Shown here: positions 9,370 to 17,096 of the stretch, piece after piece
How positions within the stretch are numbered: position 1 is the stretch's first letter
Layout: each line of letters begins with the position of its first letter
Source: an uncultured Clostridia bacterium
GTDB taxonomy: Bacteria > Bacillota > Clostridia > Oscillospirales > Ruminococcaceae
NCBI GenBank assembly: GCA_947589185.1
Contig: CANQCK010000001.1
Span: 310,001-374,000 of the forward strand
Direction of reading: 5' to 3'
DNA: 64,000 nt
The notes under the pieces: generated by a model
What the model was told of the DNA's origin: nothing
Seen by the model: the letters and a program-made list of their open reading frames with translations, nothing else
Databases searched by the model: none
Made by a program: the position numbers and the translations under genes

Positions 9370-10335
9370 CTATTTCTGCTTTTTCTTTGCAAGACCTAAA
9401 AATGCGGCACCTATAAGTCCTGCGTTATTGCCAAGCTTTGCTATAACTATCTCTGTGTTTTTGGGAGAATTTCTTGTGTATACTTCTTTCTCAACAATTT
9501 CCTTCATTGGCTCTAACAATGGGTCTCCCTCATTGCAGACTCCGCCGCCTATACACAAAATATCCGGCTGAAAAATGTTGATTGTATTTGTAATTCCTGC
9601 CGCAAGATACTTTATATATTTATCTACGACCTCTTTTGCAGTCTTATCACCTTTTCTCATTGCCTCAAATGCCAGCCTTGCACTTACTTTGCCGTACTCC
9701 TCTGCCATCTTATGCATTATACTGTCAGTGTTTCTGTCCATAGCCTCTTTGGTCATTCTAACAAGACCCGTCGCTGACGAGAAAACCTCAAAACAGCCCT
9801 TTCTTCCGCAGGTACACTGAGGCCCGTCTACATCTATTACCATATGACCTATTTCCGCTCCCGCATAGTTAAAGCCTGAATATATCTTTCCGTCTATAAT
9901 TATTCCGCCGCCGACTCCTGTCCCCAGAGTTATGCATACTGCGTCTTTAGCTCCCTTTGCCGCACCTGCAACATATTCGCCGTACGCCGCAGCATTAGCG
10001 TCATTTTCTATATATACAGGTAGATTCAGCTTCTGCCTGAACATCTTCTCCATCTCAACATTTTTAAAATCCAGATTGCACGAGTACTCTATTACCCCGC
10101 TGTCTGAATTTGCAATTCCCGGAGTTCCTATCCCGACGCTTTCAATATCGTCAATCTCAAGCCCTGCCGATTCTATTGCACCCTTAGTTACCGATACCAT
10201 ATCGTCGCATATTTCCCTCGCAGAACGAGGTAAGTTTGTCTTTGTCTTAGCTTTAGATACAATCTCAAAATCTTCATTTATAACACCGGCAGCTATATTT
10301 GTTCCGCCGAGATCTATTCCAACATAATACTTCAT
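9370..10335 (-). CDS. ROK family glucokinase
   Basis: This 321-aa ROK protein opens with the ATP-binding GIDLGGTNIAAG. It has ENDANAAAYGEY with the catalytic Asp, TLGTGVGGGIIIDGK, and the ROK zinc motif CTCGRKGCFEVFSS. It lacks an N-terminal winged helix, so it is a kinase and not a repressor. It most likely phosphorylates glucose. It appears to be the first gene of the long minus-strand run, with a strong sigma-A-like promoter upstream at 10382-10410. Confidence 0.9.
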   Translation of the reverse strand: MKYYVGIDLGGTNIAAGVINEDFEIVSKAKTKTNLPRSAREICDDMVSVTKGAIESAGLEIDDIESVGIGTPGIANSDSGVIEYSCNLDFKNVEMEKMFRQKLNLPVYIENDANAAAYGEYVAGAAKGAKDAVCITLGTGVGGGIIIDGKIYSGFNYAGAEIGHMVIDVDGPQCTCGRKGCFEVFSSATGLVRMTKEAMDRNTDSIMHKMAEEYGKVSARLAFEAMRKGDKTAKEVVDKYIKYLAAGITNTINIFQPDILCIGGGVCNEGDPLLEPMKEIVEKEVYTRNSPKNTEIVIAKLGNNAGLIGAAFLGLAKKKQK

Positions 10336-10381
10336 CTATTTAATTCTCCCGAACTTTTATCTTCATACTTATACATAGTGT

Positions 10382-10410
10382 ATAATATCATATTATGCCT
10401 TTAAAGTCAA
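10382..10410 (-). promoter_or_regulatory. Promoter for glucokinase
   Basis: On the minus strand TTGACT, a 17-bp spacer and TATTAT lie about 50 bp upstream of the glucokinase start. This is a good vegetative promoter match and probably serves the genes downstream as well. Confidence 0.7.
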
Positions 10411-10545
10411 ATTAAATACGGTATGATTGTCTTTCATCTCTTCGATATGTAAACGGTCAGTCTTTTTAACATTCAGTTTGCTGTACTTTAATCATATATA
10501 TACATATCTTAAAATAATAGGAAAATCATATGTATTTATCAAAAT

Positions 10546-10571
10546 GAAAAAGCACATAGATTTCTATGTGC
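10546..10571 (-). terminator. Rho-independent terminator
   Basis: On the minus strand GCACATAGA and TCTATGTGC form a perfect 9-bp stem followed by CTTTTT. It lies just after the stop of the sirtuin gene and ends that operon. Confidence 0.8.
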
Positions 10572-10587
10572 CGAAATTAATATATCT

Positions 10588-11457
10588 TCATTTTAAATCT
10601 TTAATTACTCTGCCAATATCACTGTCAATGCAAATTGACTGTTTCTGTATTTCTTGCAGACAGAATGCCTCTCCGTAATTGACACAGGCATAAACTGCCT
10701 GCGGATTTTTTAATGTCATCTGCCAGAACGGATATTTTATTATAATAGGAGTATTATATCCAACACCCAACTCAAGGAACAAAACTTTCATATTTCTGTG
10801 CCTGCGTAAGAATTTAGAATATCTCTCGCTCGCTTTGTGCCAGCCCTCATCTTCCACAAACTTGTTATCTGAACGCAAATTCATTGTCATAGGCTTTCCG
10901 CAATGCGGACAAATCGGCAGCAGCTTTTCAGGAATACGCATATCCCTTTGCTTTTCAACCATTTGAAGTATAATAGCTTCATTGTCAAAGGTTTCTTGAC
11001 AGCAGGGCTCACTGCATTGAAACAGACCATAGTCACCTTGCGTGTAAAACAGCCGTTTCTTATCAAAACCTGCTTTCTGAAAACAATGGTCCACATTTGT
11101 TGTAATTACAAAATAGTCCTTGTCTTTTACCAATTCAAACAATTCATCATAGACAGGCTTCGGTGCGTCCATATAACGGTTTACATATATATGTCTGCTC
11201 CACCAAGCCCAATACTCCTCTTTCGTTTCAAACGGATAAAATCCTCCAGAATACATATCAGAAATACCATATTTTTCAGCAAAATCAAAAAAATAACGCT
11301 CAAATCTCTCGCCTGAGTAACTAAGCCCTGCCGAATCAGAAAGTCCTGCTCCTGCTCCAATTACCACAGCGTCCGCTGAATTTATAACTTTTTTAAGACG
11401 CTTAATATTATCTGAGTAAGTCTCGGTAGATTTGATAATCGACATCTTTGTATACAT
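10588..11457 (-). CDS. Class M sirtuin (SirTM), protein ADP-ribosyltransferase-like
   Basis: This 289-aa Sir2-fold protein has the NAD-binding GAGAGLSDSAG, TTNVDHCFQKAG, and zinc cysteines in CSEPCC and CPHCGK. At the position where deacetylase sirtuins have the catalytic His, it reads YTQGDYG. A Gln there is a mark of the SirTM class, which is known to ADP-ribosylate lipoylated GcvH-like proteins rather than deacetylate. The start overlaps the end of the macrodomain gene by 50 bp with AAAGGTGA before it, so the two are translationally coupled. Pairing of SirTM and a zinc macrodomain is the established arrangement. No GcvH-L or lipoate ligase gene is in the window. Confidence 0.85.
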   Translation of the reverse strand: MYTKMSIIKSTETYSDNIKRLKKVINSADAVVIGAGAGLSDSAGLSYSGERFERYFFDFAEKYGISDMYSGGFYPFETKEEYWAWWSRHIYVNRYMDAPKPVYDELFELVKDKDYFVITTNVDHCFQKAGFDKKRLFYTQGDYGLFQCSEPCCQETFDNEAIILQMVEKQRDMRIPEKLLPICPHCGKPMTMNLRSDNKFVEDEGWHKASERYSKFLRRHRNMKVLFLELGVGYNTPIIIKYPFWQMTLKNPQAVYACVNYGEAFCLQEIQKQSICIDSDIGRVIKDLK

Positions 11458-12181
11458 TGAAAATCACCTTTATATCATTGTTTGACTGTTCTATATAATC
11501 TTTGACCGTCTGTACTGCGATCTCTGCCGCCTTATCGTTTGGAAAATGAAATTCCCCTGTGGAAATACAGCAAAAGGCTATGCTTTTTACTCCGTTTTTC
11601 TCTGCAAGTTCCAAGCAAGATTGATAGCATGACGCAAGCATTCTGCAATGCTTTTCGTTAAGCCGTCCCGATACAATCGGTCCAACTGTGTGAATTACAT
11701 AATCACACGGAAGATTATATGCCTTTGTAATCTTAGCCATTCCCGTAGGTTCGGCATTGCCCTGCTGTTTCATTATTTCAGAACATTCAAACCTGAGCTG
11801 TATCCCTGCGAAAGTGTGAATGGCATTATCTATACACCCATGACAAGGAGAATAACAGCCTGTCATTCCTGAATTGGCTGCGTTGACAATTGCACCGCAT
11901 TTCAGTGTTGTAATATCTCCCTGCCACAAATATATATTGTTTTGAATAGGCTTAAAATCGGCAATATCTGTTATACCTTTACTAGCGATCTCCTCTTTCA
12001 GATATTCGTCCTGCACTGTCAGAAATTCATTGCTGGCAGGTTTCGGCGGACGAATGTTTACCAGACTTCGAAACAGATTGAATTGTTCTGTCTCATTATC
12101 GGGAATTACCATATTACTAAAGGCTGAATTCTCTGCAAGCAAATATTCTATCATTTGTAAAAGTCTTTTGTTTTTAGACAT
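11408..12181 (-). CDS. Zinc-containing macrodomain, ADP-ribosyl hydrolase
   Basis: This is about 257 residues from the ATG at 12181, which has GGAG 8 nt upstream (the track start is 13 codons too early). After an alpha-helical N-terminal part of about 90 residues comes a macrodomain: WQGDITTLKCGAIVNAANS, then GCYSPCHGCIDNAIH and VIHTVGP. The Cys/His-rich insertion is the zinc site of the class found beside SirTM sirtuins, which removes the ADP-ribose that SirTM adds. It sits between the MBL-like gene and the sirtuin in one operon. Confidence 0.87.
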   Translation of the reverse strand: MSKNKRLLQMIEYLLAENSAFSNMVIPDNETEQFNLFRSLVNIRPPKPASNEFLTVQDEYLKEEIASKGITDIADFKPIQNNIYLWQGDITTLKCGAIVNAANSGMTGCYSPCHGCIDNAIHTFAGIQLRFECSEIMKQQGNAEPTGMAKITKAYNLPCDYVIHTVGPIVSGRLNEKHCRMLASCYQSCLELAEKNGVKSIAFCCISTGEFHFPNDKAAEIAVQTVKDYIEQSNNDIKVIFNVYKDVDYQIYRDLLR

Positions 12182-12209
12182 AATTTCACTCCAATATAAA
12201 TACCGTTCT

Positions 12210-13004
12210 TTAATTGGCAAAAAAATATCCTGCTGTCATTTCCAAATAATTTTCTCCGCTGTAATCAGGATACTGCTTTTTAACTTCTGATTTAAACTCG
12301 TCCGCATTGTCACAGTTTTCTGCTATCATTTTCAAGTTCTCAATGTAAGCTATCTTGGTTTCAGCATCCTTTAAATCTTCAGGTGTGTAGTGAGACGTAA
12401 GTATTAAATCGTATCCCTTTGCTATGTAATCCTTCAGCTGTGAGATAATTGCATCTGCGTGACCCTTTCCCGCTACTATAGAATGACAGTCGTGACCAAG
12501 CATATGAGTGTATACAGCATTTATTTCAGGAATCTCAATGTCAAAGGCTTCAGCAGTTTGCTTGATAACTAAATCAATGCCTTCAATTGTGATTTTATCC
12601 TCTTTAATTATGTTTGTTATCTTATGAACTGAACTGTCAAATATCTCACCAAATGCATTTGCAAAATTGTTAATTAATGCCTTTCCCCCGCCTGTCGATG
12701 AATATTCAACTGCGTTTTGCGTTGCGTATTTCGGTACGTTAGGAAGAAATGCAGCCCCAGCTCCATGGTAAGCAATTAACATACCGGCAACTTCAATGTC
12801 TTTTAGATAATGCTCTAACTCTTTATTGTTGTCAAAAAAACAGGGCGACTCAATAATAACTGCTTTTCCGTTCTTCTCAATAATGAAAACCTCGTCATCA
12901 ATAAAATCATTCGTCTTATATGCGTGAAGTCTTATTCCTCCAAAATCATATATGTTCATTTCGCCCTTTGTGAGTTTTATCTCTTTAAATGTATTCTTGT
13001 TCAT
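12210..13004 (-). CDS. MBL-fold-like protein
   Basis: This 264-aa protein resembles metallo-beta-lactamase-fold hydrolases in overall pattern: GGIRLHAYKTNDFIDDEVFIIE at the start, IAYHGAGAAFLPN mid-protein, TSHYTPEDLKDAE near the end. The canonical HxHxDH zinc motif is not evident, so catalytic activity is uncertain. It is the first gene of the operon with the macrodomain (28-bp gap) and sirtuin, and is divergent from hxlR. A role linked to ADP-ribosylation or oxidative stress is inference from context only. Confidence 0.55.
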   Translation of the reverse strand: MNKNTFKEIKLTKGEMNIYDFGGIRLHAYKTNDFIDDEVFIIEKNGKAVIIESPCFFDNNKELEHYLKDIEVAGMLIAYHGAGAAFLPNVPKYATQNAVEYSSTGGGKALINNFANAFGEIFDSSVHKITNIIKEDKITIEGIDLVIKQTAEAFDIEIPEINAVYTHMLGHDCHSIVAGKGHADAIISQLKDYIAKGYDLILTSHYTPEDLKDAETKIAYIENLKMIAENCDNADEFKSEVKKQYPDYSGENYLEMTAGYFFAN

Positions 13005-13076
13005 TATGATTACCTCTACTTTATTTGATTTTTCCAGAACCTTGGAACGGTACCTTTTTCCTTAGTTCCTGTTTTC

Positions 13077-13105
13077 ATTATATACGCTGAACTTTTTGCT
13101 GTAAA
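13077..13105 (-). promoter_or_regulatory. Promoter of MBL-macrodomain-sirtuin operon
   Basis: On the minus strand TTTACA, 17-bp spacer, TATAAT. It reads toward the MBL-like gene at 13004. The AGTTAC repeats lie directly upstream of its -35. Confidence 0.7.
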
Positions 13106-13119
13106 GTACCCACTTTTTT

Positions 13120-13158
13120 GTTACGTAGTTACCTTGAAGTTACTGTTAGACAGTTACC
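13120..13158. promoter_or_regulatory. GTTAC direct repeats, candidate HxlR operator
   Basis: GTTAC occurs four times in the same orientation (starting at 13120, 13128, 13139 and 13153), three of them as AGTTAC, between the two divergent promoters. A divergent HxlR-family gene makes it a candidate regulator site. Binding is inferred. Confidence 0.4.
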
Positions 13159-13234
13159 AAAATGAAACTATTGAATTATTCCTTACCTTTTATCATAAAA
13201 TTAATAAATGTTAATTTTTTATGAATATTTTTCC

Positions 13235-13264
13235 TTGACTTCCAAATAGTATGTATGGTATAAT
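13235..13264 (+). promoter_or_regulatory. hxlR promoter
   Basis: TTGACT, 18-bp spacer, perfect TATAAT, ending about 43 bp before the hxlR start. A second promoter (minus strand) lies about 150 bp away, giving a divergent control region. Confidence 0.75.
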
Positions 13265-13306
13265 CAGAATGTAAATTTCAATTTGATACTAAAGGAGTTT
13301 TGGTAT

Positions 13307-13642
13307 ATGAATAAACAGAATGGTTTGAAAGAACTTCCCGCCTGCCCTGTGGAAACTACTTTAATGCTTATCGGCGATAAATGGAAAGTTCTTATCCTTC
13401 GTGACCTCTTAACAGGTACAAAACGATTCGGCGAGCTGAAAAAATCAATTGGAAACGTATCTCAAAAGGTTCTGACCGCTCAGCTTAGAGCAATGGAGGA
13501 AAACGGTCTGCTGACACGAAAGGTTTATGCTGAAGTTCCTCCCAGAGTGGAATATTCTCTAACCAAGCTCGGTCAAAGCCTTAAACCTATTCTTGACGCT
13601 ATGAGAAATTGGGGCGAAGTGTATAAAACTTCTTCAAAATAA
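13307..13642 (+). CDS. HxlR family winged-helix regulator
   Basis: AAAGGAG precedes the ATG at 13307, so the protein has 111 residues rather than 119. It begins MNKQNGLKELPACPVETT and has the HxlR core IGDKWKVLILRDLL, FGELKKSIGNVSQKVL and PPRVEYSLTKLG. The N-terminal Cys13 sits where redox-sensing HxlR proteins such as YodB carry their reactive cysteine. It is divergent from the MBL-macrodomain-sirtuin operon and probably controls it. Its last 31 codons recur 3,800 bp downstream (17350-17442), so the gene seems to have received a new 3' end when the adjacent cassette inserted. Confidence 0.88.
   Translation: MNKQNGLKELPACPVETTLMLIGDKWKVLILRDLLTGTKRFGELKKSIGNVSQKVLTAQLRAMEENGLLTRKVYAEVPPRVEYSLTKLGQSLKPILDAMRNWGEVYKTSSK
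13549..13642 (+). repeat. Left copy of hxlR 3' direct repeat (att-like)
   Basis: These 94 bp at the 3' end of hxlR match 17349-17442 at 87 of 94 positions without gaps, at an offset of exactly 3,800 bp. A 43-bp core (13562-13604 and 17362-17404) is identical. The differences cluster on the 3' side of the core, as expected when an integrating element replaces the end of its target gene. Confidence 0.85.
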
Positions 13643-13646
13643 AACA

Positions 13647-13676
13647 GCGGATAAACATTTTGTCTATCCGCCGTTA
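13647..13676. terminator. Bidirectional terminator
   Basis: GCGGATA and TATCCGC form a stem just after hxlR. On the minus strand it is followed by TGTTTTATTTT, so it also ends the surface-protein operon arriving from the right. Confidence 0.7.
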
Positions 13677-13723
13677 TGTGTTTTTGTGTGTAACGTAAGT
13701 CTCATGAACCGTTTAACTGCGCG

Positions 13724-14413
13724 TTATCCCTTTCTGCGTCTTCTACGCAGATATGAATCTGCTATAATTCCTGCTGATGTAAACAACATTATCACTACCC
13801 AGTAAGGAATATCGCCGTTTTTACCGGTATTAGGATGCTGTGAAGAAGGTAAATTTGAATTGCCGTTTACGTTTGAATATGTTTTCAAACTCGGTTTTGA
13901 TTTGTTGTTTTTAACCTTCTTAGATTTGCCGTCTGATTTTTTACCGTCGTTTTTGTCTGTACCGCTTACGTTATTATTAACGCCGTCAAATTCGCCGTCT
14001 AATGAGTTATTGCTGTTTATACTCTCAAATGAGAGCGAAATCAAACAATCCTCTGGAGTGACCGTAAACACTACAGAACCGTCCGAAAGCGTCTTGATAG
14101 ACACTCCGCTTGCCGTTACCTTTAGCCTTTTACCTTTGGGAAGAGATGACATTTTTATTTCGACTTCACTTCCTACGGGAAGCGCTGTTAAATCACCGGC
14201 ATACGGCTTTCCATCGACTGTAATTGTATATCCGGCGGCTTCAACATCCTTGTCCGCTGCGACGCTGACCTTACAAAGCACTATGGATACTAACGTACTT
14301 CCCACAGTGTTTGTCTCGTTCAGCTGTTCGCTTGCCTGCACCGCTATAGCTGAAATAGGGAACAGACAGCATATAAGTAAAATAGAGAATAAACTCTTAA
14401 ATACTAGCCGCAA
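13724..14413 (-). CDS. LPXTG-like cell-wall anchored protein
   Basis: This 229-aa protein has a signal peptide (SILLICCLFPISAIAVQA), about 90 residues of beta-rich domain, a low-complexity basic Asn/Lys/Ser linker, then SQHPNTGKNGD, a hydrophobic segment and an RRRRRKG tail. HPNTG is a variant sortase motif followed by the standard membrane anchor and positive tail, so covalent wall anchoring is likely. The start is TTG with GGGAGGGAG upstream. It is the last gene of a three-gene surface operon in the cassette. The ligand or role is unknown. Confidence 0.8.
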   Translation of the reverse strand: MRLVFKSLFSILLICCLFPISAIAVQASEQLNETNTVGSTLVSIVLCKVSVAADKDVEAAGYTITVDGKPYAGDLTALPVGSEVEIKMSSLPKGKRLKVTASGVSIKTLSDGSVVFTVTPEDCLISLSFESINSNNSLDGEFDGVNNNVSGTDKNDGKKSDGKSKKVKNNKSKPSLKTYSNVNGNSNLPSSQHPNTGKNGDIPYWVVIMLFTSAGIIADSYLRRRRRKG

Positions 14414-14466
14414 GGCTGCTCCCTCCCTTTTTTTAATCCGTTTATTTACGGATTATTTTTCAGCTA

Positions 14467-14967
14467 TTAAGCTACAGATACATCGAAGGTAATGTTACCT
14501 GTGTATTTACCTGAACATTTTGCATTACTCATGTCAACATTATCAATAGTAAGATCTGCCTCTTTAGAACCCTCAGAAACACTTAAAATTTCTGTAGTGT
14601 TTTCAACAATAGTTCCTGTAGACTTATTACCATCCTTATACAAACCAAAAGTTATTGAATGTTTATCAGGTTCACCTTGACACTCAAGTTTAAGAGAATT
14701 TGCATTAGTAACTTTAACCTTTACTGCTTTATTGTGCTCTAAAGCACCAGTAACCTCAGCTTTAACAACATCATCACCACTTAGAGCTTGCTCACTTCCT
14801 GTTAATTCTATTTCATCAGGAATTGTTACAGCGTATGTTCCATTTGGTACAGTGTAAGTAACTGGTGTATCGCTTGATGTCGTACTAGAAATACTAGCAG
14901 CTGAAGCTGACATTGCAGCAGTTGCAGCAATTGACAATGCCATTACACATGATAAAATCTTTTTCAT
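14467..14967 (-). CDS. Secreted WxL-like surface protein
   Basis: This 166-aa protein starts with a clear signal peptide (MKKILSCVMALSIAATAAMSASA). The mature part is all-beta in appearance, with YTVPNGTYAVTIPDEIEL near the start and the ending GKYTGNITFDVSVA. That ending resembles the last strand of WxL-type domains (GtYtGtitwtl), though the Trp-x-Leu itself is absent. Such proteins bind the cell wall or associate with LPXTG partners, and one is encoded next door. AAAGGAGG precedes the ATG. It follows the 198-aa gene across a 91-bp gap with a hairpin. Confidence 0.7.
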   Translation of the reverse strand: MKKILSCVMALSIAATAAMSASAASISSTTSSDTPVTYTVPNGTYAVTIPDEIELTGSEQALSGDDVVKAEVTGALEHNKAVKVKVTNANSLKLECQGEPDKHSITFGLYKDGNKSTGTIVENTTEILSVSEGSKEADLTIDNVDMSNAKCSGKYTGNITFDVSVA

Positions 14968-15003
14968 GTTTGTGTCCTCCTTTCCTTAAAAATTTATATC
15001 TTA

Positions 15004-15023
15004 ACACGCCTTTTACAGCGTGT
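15004..15023 (-). promoter_or_regulatory. Intercistronic hairpin in surface operon
   Basis: ACACGC and GCGTGT form a short stem between the 198-aa and WxL-like genes. It has no strong T-run, so it is more likely a processing or stability element that sets relative expression than a full terminator. Confidence 0.4.
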
Positions 15024-15058
15024 AGATACCGTAATTTATTTTCTTTCTTTTTATGTAA

Positions 15059-15655
15059 TTATTTTACAACCAGCTTTGTTTTCATATCCGCATTATTGGT
15101 AGGGGTTTTGTTCTCGTCTATTCGATACGGCTGAACGTGAACAATTGCGTCATATTTGCCCTTGTCAAAACCGTGAGAAAGCGTTATACTTTGAATGTGC
15201 TTACCGGGCTCAACAAGACCCGATTTGTAAAGCACCTCATAGCCCTGTTTGCTGTCGTCCGGCAGACGAAGTTCAAATGTAAGGTAATAAAGACCCTTAT
15301 TTTCTTCGGGGTTATAGAAATCGACGCCTATTTCCGTTTGCTCTTTCGGAACAGTTATCGAAGGCCAGCCGGGAATTTTAACTCCCCTTTTAGTGGTTAC
15401 CGCAGTGGTGGGCTGTGTATAATCTTTGGCGTTTGGGTCAAAATACAAACCAACGCCGCCCTGAGCAGGCTGAACCTCGCTTTTCGCAAGCCGTGAATAG
15501 ATGAAAATTCCTGCGGCTACGAGAAATATTATAAGAAGTATAAGAAGAATGATTTTAATTGCTTTGCGCTTTTTACTAACGGGATCTTGAACAATCTCAA
15601 CTTGCTCATTGTCCAGACCGTTGAAATTATTTTCATCAAAGCTGTTATCGCTCAA
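15059..15655 (-). CDS. Membrane-anchored surface operon protein
   Basis: This 198-aa protein has an acidic cytoplasmic N-terminus, a single transmembrane helix at about residues 33-53 (IILLILLIIFLVAAGIFIYS), a Pro/Thr linker and an extracytoplasmic domain of about 130 residues ending VVHVQPYRIDENKTP-like strands. The start is TTG with AAAGGA upstream. It is the first gene of the surface operon and lies about 80 bp from the left inverted repeat. In the present orientation I see no strong promoter directly in front of it. The family name is not known to me; its position suggests a wall-complex assembly or anchoring partner. Confidence 0.7.
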   Translation of the reverse strand: MSDNSFDENNFNGLDNEQVEIVQDPVSKKRKAIKIILLILLIIFLVAAGIFIYSRLAKSEVQPAQGGVGLYFDPNAKDYTQPTTAVTTKRGVKIPGWPSITVPKEQTEIGVDFYNPEENKGLYYLTFELRLPDDSKQGYEVLYKSGLVEPGKHIQSITLSHGFDKGKYDAIVHVQPYRIDENKTPTNNADMKTKLVVK

Positions 15656-15732
15656 ACAAACTCGTCCTTTCTGAAATGAAAATTTAAAATGTATAAAAAT
15701 ACATAAAACAGAAAATACTAGAAAAACAACTG

Positions 15733-15757
15733 TTTTTCGCAGAGTTAATTACTCTGT
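15733..15757. repeat. Left inverted repeat of candidate invertible segment
   Basis: This 25-bp sequence (containing TCGCAGAGTTAATTACTCTG) is the exact reverse complement of 17133-17157. Each copy contains a small dyad, CAGAGT and ACTCTG around a 5-bp asymmetric centre, the shape of a tyrosine-recombinase core site. The two copies enclose the recombinase gene. Confidence 0.85.
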
Positions 15758-15804
15758 TAAAAGAGATTAGATTTCCCTGAAAATTCTGCGTTTTCAGAAA
15801 ATTT

Positions 15805-15823
15805 GACGGTTCAAGCTGACGGC
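15805..15823 (+). repeat. TGACGG repeat pair, left
   Basis: TGACGG occurs twice with a 13-bp period just downstream of the recombinase stop. A similar pair (12-bp period) lies on the other side of the gene at 16987-17004. These could be arm-type recombinase sites. Confidence 0.4.
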
Positions 15824-15828
15824 GATAA

Positions 15829-16947
15829 CTAATAACCGATAAGCGCGAGCTTATTCATATTATCTCTTTTAAGCTCTAAAGATGAATGAACATATTTCTG
15901 CATAGTGATATTGGGGTTTGAGTGACCGAGTATTTCGCTTAACGATTTCAATTCAAAGCCGACCTCTACGCATCTTGTGGCAAAGGAATGTCTTAGGGTA
16001 TGAAAATGAACGCCCTCCAAACCACACTCTTTGGTATATTTGCCAAGTCTGTATTGAAGCACTCTTGGCTCGACGAATTTATTTTCACTACCGCTTAAAA
16101 CGAATTCCGAACCATTCTTTTTGCCGAGCAGTTCAAAAAGACGGGCAGTAAATTCAGTAAGCGGAATAATTCTAGCTGAATTATCGCTTTTAGGCTCGCT
16201 TATAACTATCTTTGTTTTTGCATTGCTGTTTTCATCAAAGTTTTTAAGTCTCTGCATAGTTGACGATACTTTTATTATCATATTATCAAGAGAAACATCT
16301 TTCCACCTCAGTGCACATATTTCGCCTATTCTCAAGCCTGTAGTCAAAGCTATCAAAATGCCGATTTTATAGACGTCAGGGTTTTGGAGCAAATAATTTT
16401 TAAAATTTATTTGCTCCTCAGGCGACAAAACACGCATTTCCTTTTTCTGTTCTTTTGGGTAGTTGATTTCTATAGCCGGCAAACCTTGACAATTCTTAGA
16501 CGTATAATTTAAAATAGCCTGAAGCACAACAAGAATATCCTTAACGGTTTTAGAAGACAATCCTTCTTCGATAATCATTTCTCTGCTGAACTTCTCAACA
16601 GCTACAGAGGAAAGCTCTGTAATTCGCAGTTTACCCAGCAGAGGTATAATGTGATTATTTACAGCAGTAACATATTTCACATAGGTAGACTCTTTGACCT
16701 TTTGATTAATCAAAAACAGCCATTCCTTACAAAAATGCGAAAATTTTTGAGTATCTTTTTTAGAAGCGTCCACTACACCACTAATCAATAGAGCTTTTTT
16801 TACAGATACTTTTTCCTTGACTTCTTTATAGCTTTTTCCGTAGCAGTAACCATAGCAAATAGAGCCGTCAGACAATCTTTTCCGAATAAATCTTGCCTCC
16901 CATCTTCCGTCTTTTCTCTTATAAATATTTTCTCCTTTTCTTGACAA
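15829..16947 (-). CDS. Tyrosine recombinase / integrase
   Basis: This 372-aa phage-integrase-family protein has an N-terminal arm-binding region (KRKDGRWEARFI), a SAM-like core-binding domain (about 65-155), and a complete catalytic domain: TTGLRIGE with the first Arg, HTLRH (His316, Arg319), LGHSN (His342) and the nucleophile Tyr352 in MQKYVHS. It starts at TTG with AGGAGG upstream. It lies between perfect 25-bp inverted repeats and upstream of the surface operon, so it may invert its own segment. The hxlR 3' duplication around the cassette suggests it, or a relative, also integrated here. No excisionase gene is visible. Confidence 0.92.
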   Translation of the reverse strand: MSRKGENIYKRKDGRWEARFIRKRLSDGSICYGYCYGKSYKEVKEKVSVKKALLISGVVDASKKDTQKFSHFCKEWLFLINQKVKESTYVKYVTAVNNHIIPLLGKLRITELSSVAVEKFSREMIIEEGLSSKTVKDILVVLQAILNYTSKNCQGLPAIEINYPKEQKKEMRVLSPEEQINFKNYLLQNPDVYKIGILIALTTGLRIGEICALRWKDVSLDNMIIKVSSTMQRLKNFDENSNAKTKIVISEPKSDNSARIIPLTEFTARLFELLGKKNGSEFVLSGSENKFVEPRVLQYRLGKYTKECGLEGVHFHTLRHSFATRCVEVGFELKSLSEILGHSNPNITMQKYVHSSLELKRDNMNKLALIGY

Positions 16948-16975
16948 GATAAAACCTCCTTTAGAAATATGTAAT

Positions 16976-17004
16976 ATTATAAGGTCTGACGGCTGATTTG
17001 ACGG
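16976..17004 (-). promoter_or_regulatory. Recombinase upstream region with TGACGG pair
   Basis: On the minus strand a TATAAT (16976-16981) lies about 30 bp before the recombinase start. Two CCGTCA direct repeats (16987-17004) occupy the -35 zone. No good -35 hexamer is present, so this promoter may need an activator or be autoregulated by binding to the repeats. Confidence 0.4.
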
Positions 17005-17096
17005 CGTTTTCTATGAAAAAAGCACGGTTGAGCCTTAGGTTTTAATTAAAATTATGGTACAACTATGAACATTTTGTAAACATTAGAGCAATACGC

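Noticed and set aside
13860-14492. 210-aa plus-strand ORF opposite the LPXTG-like gene
   Set aside because: It is a shadow frame of a gene with signal peptide and sortase-type end; its leucine/serine-rich sequence reflects the opposite strand.
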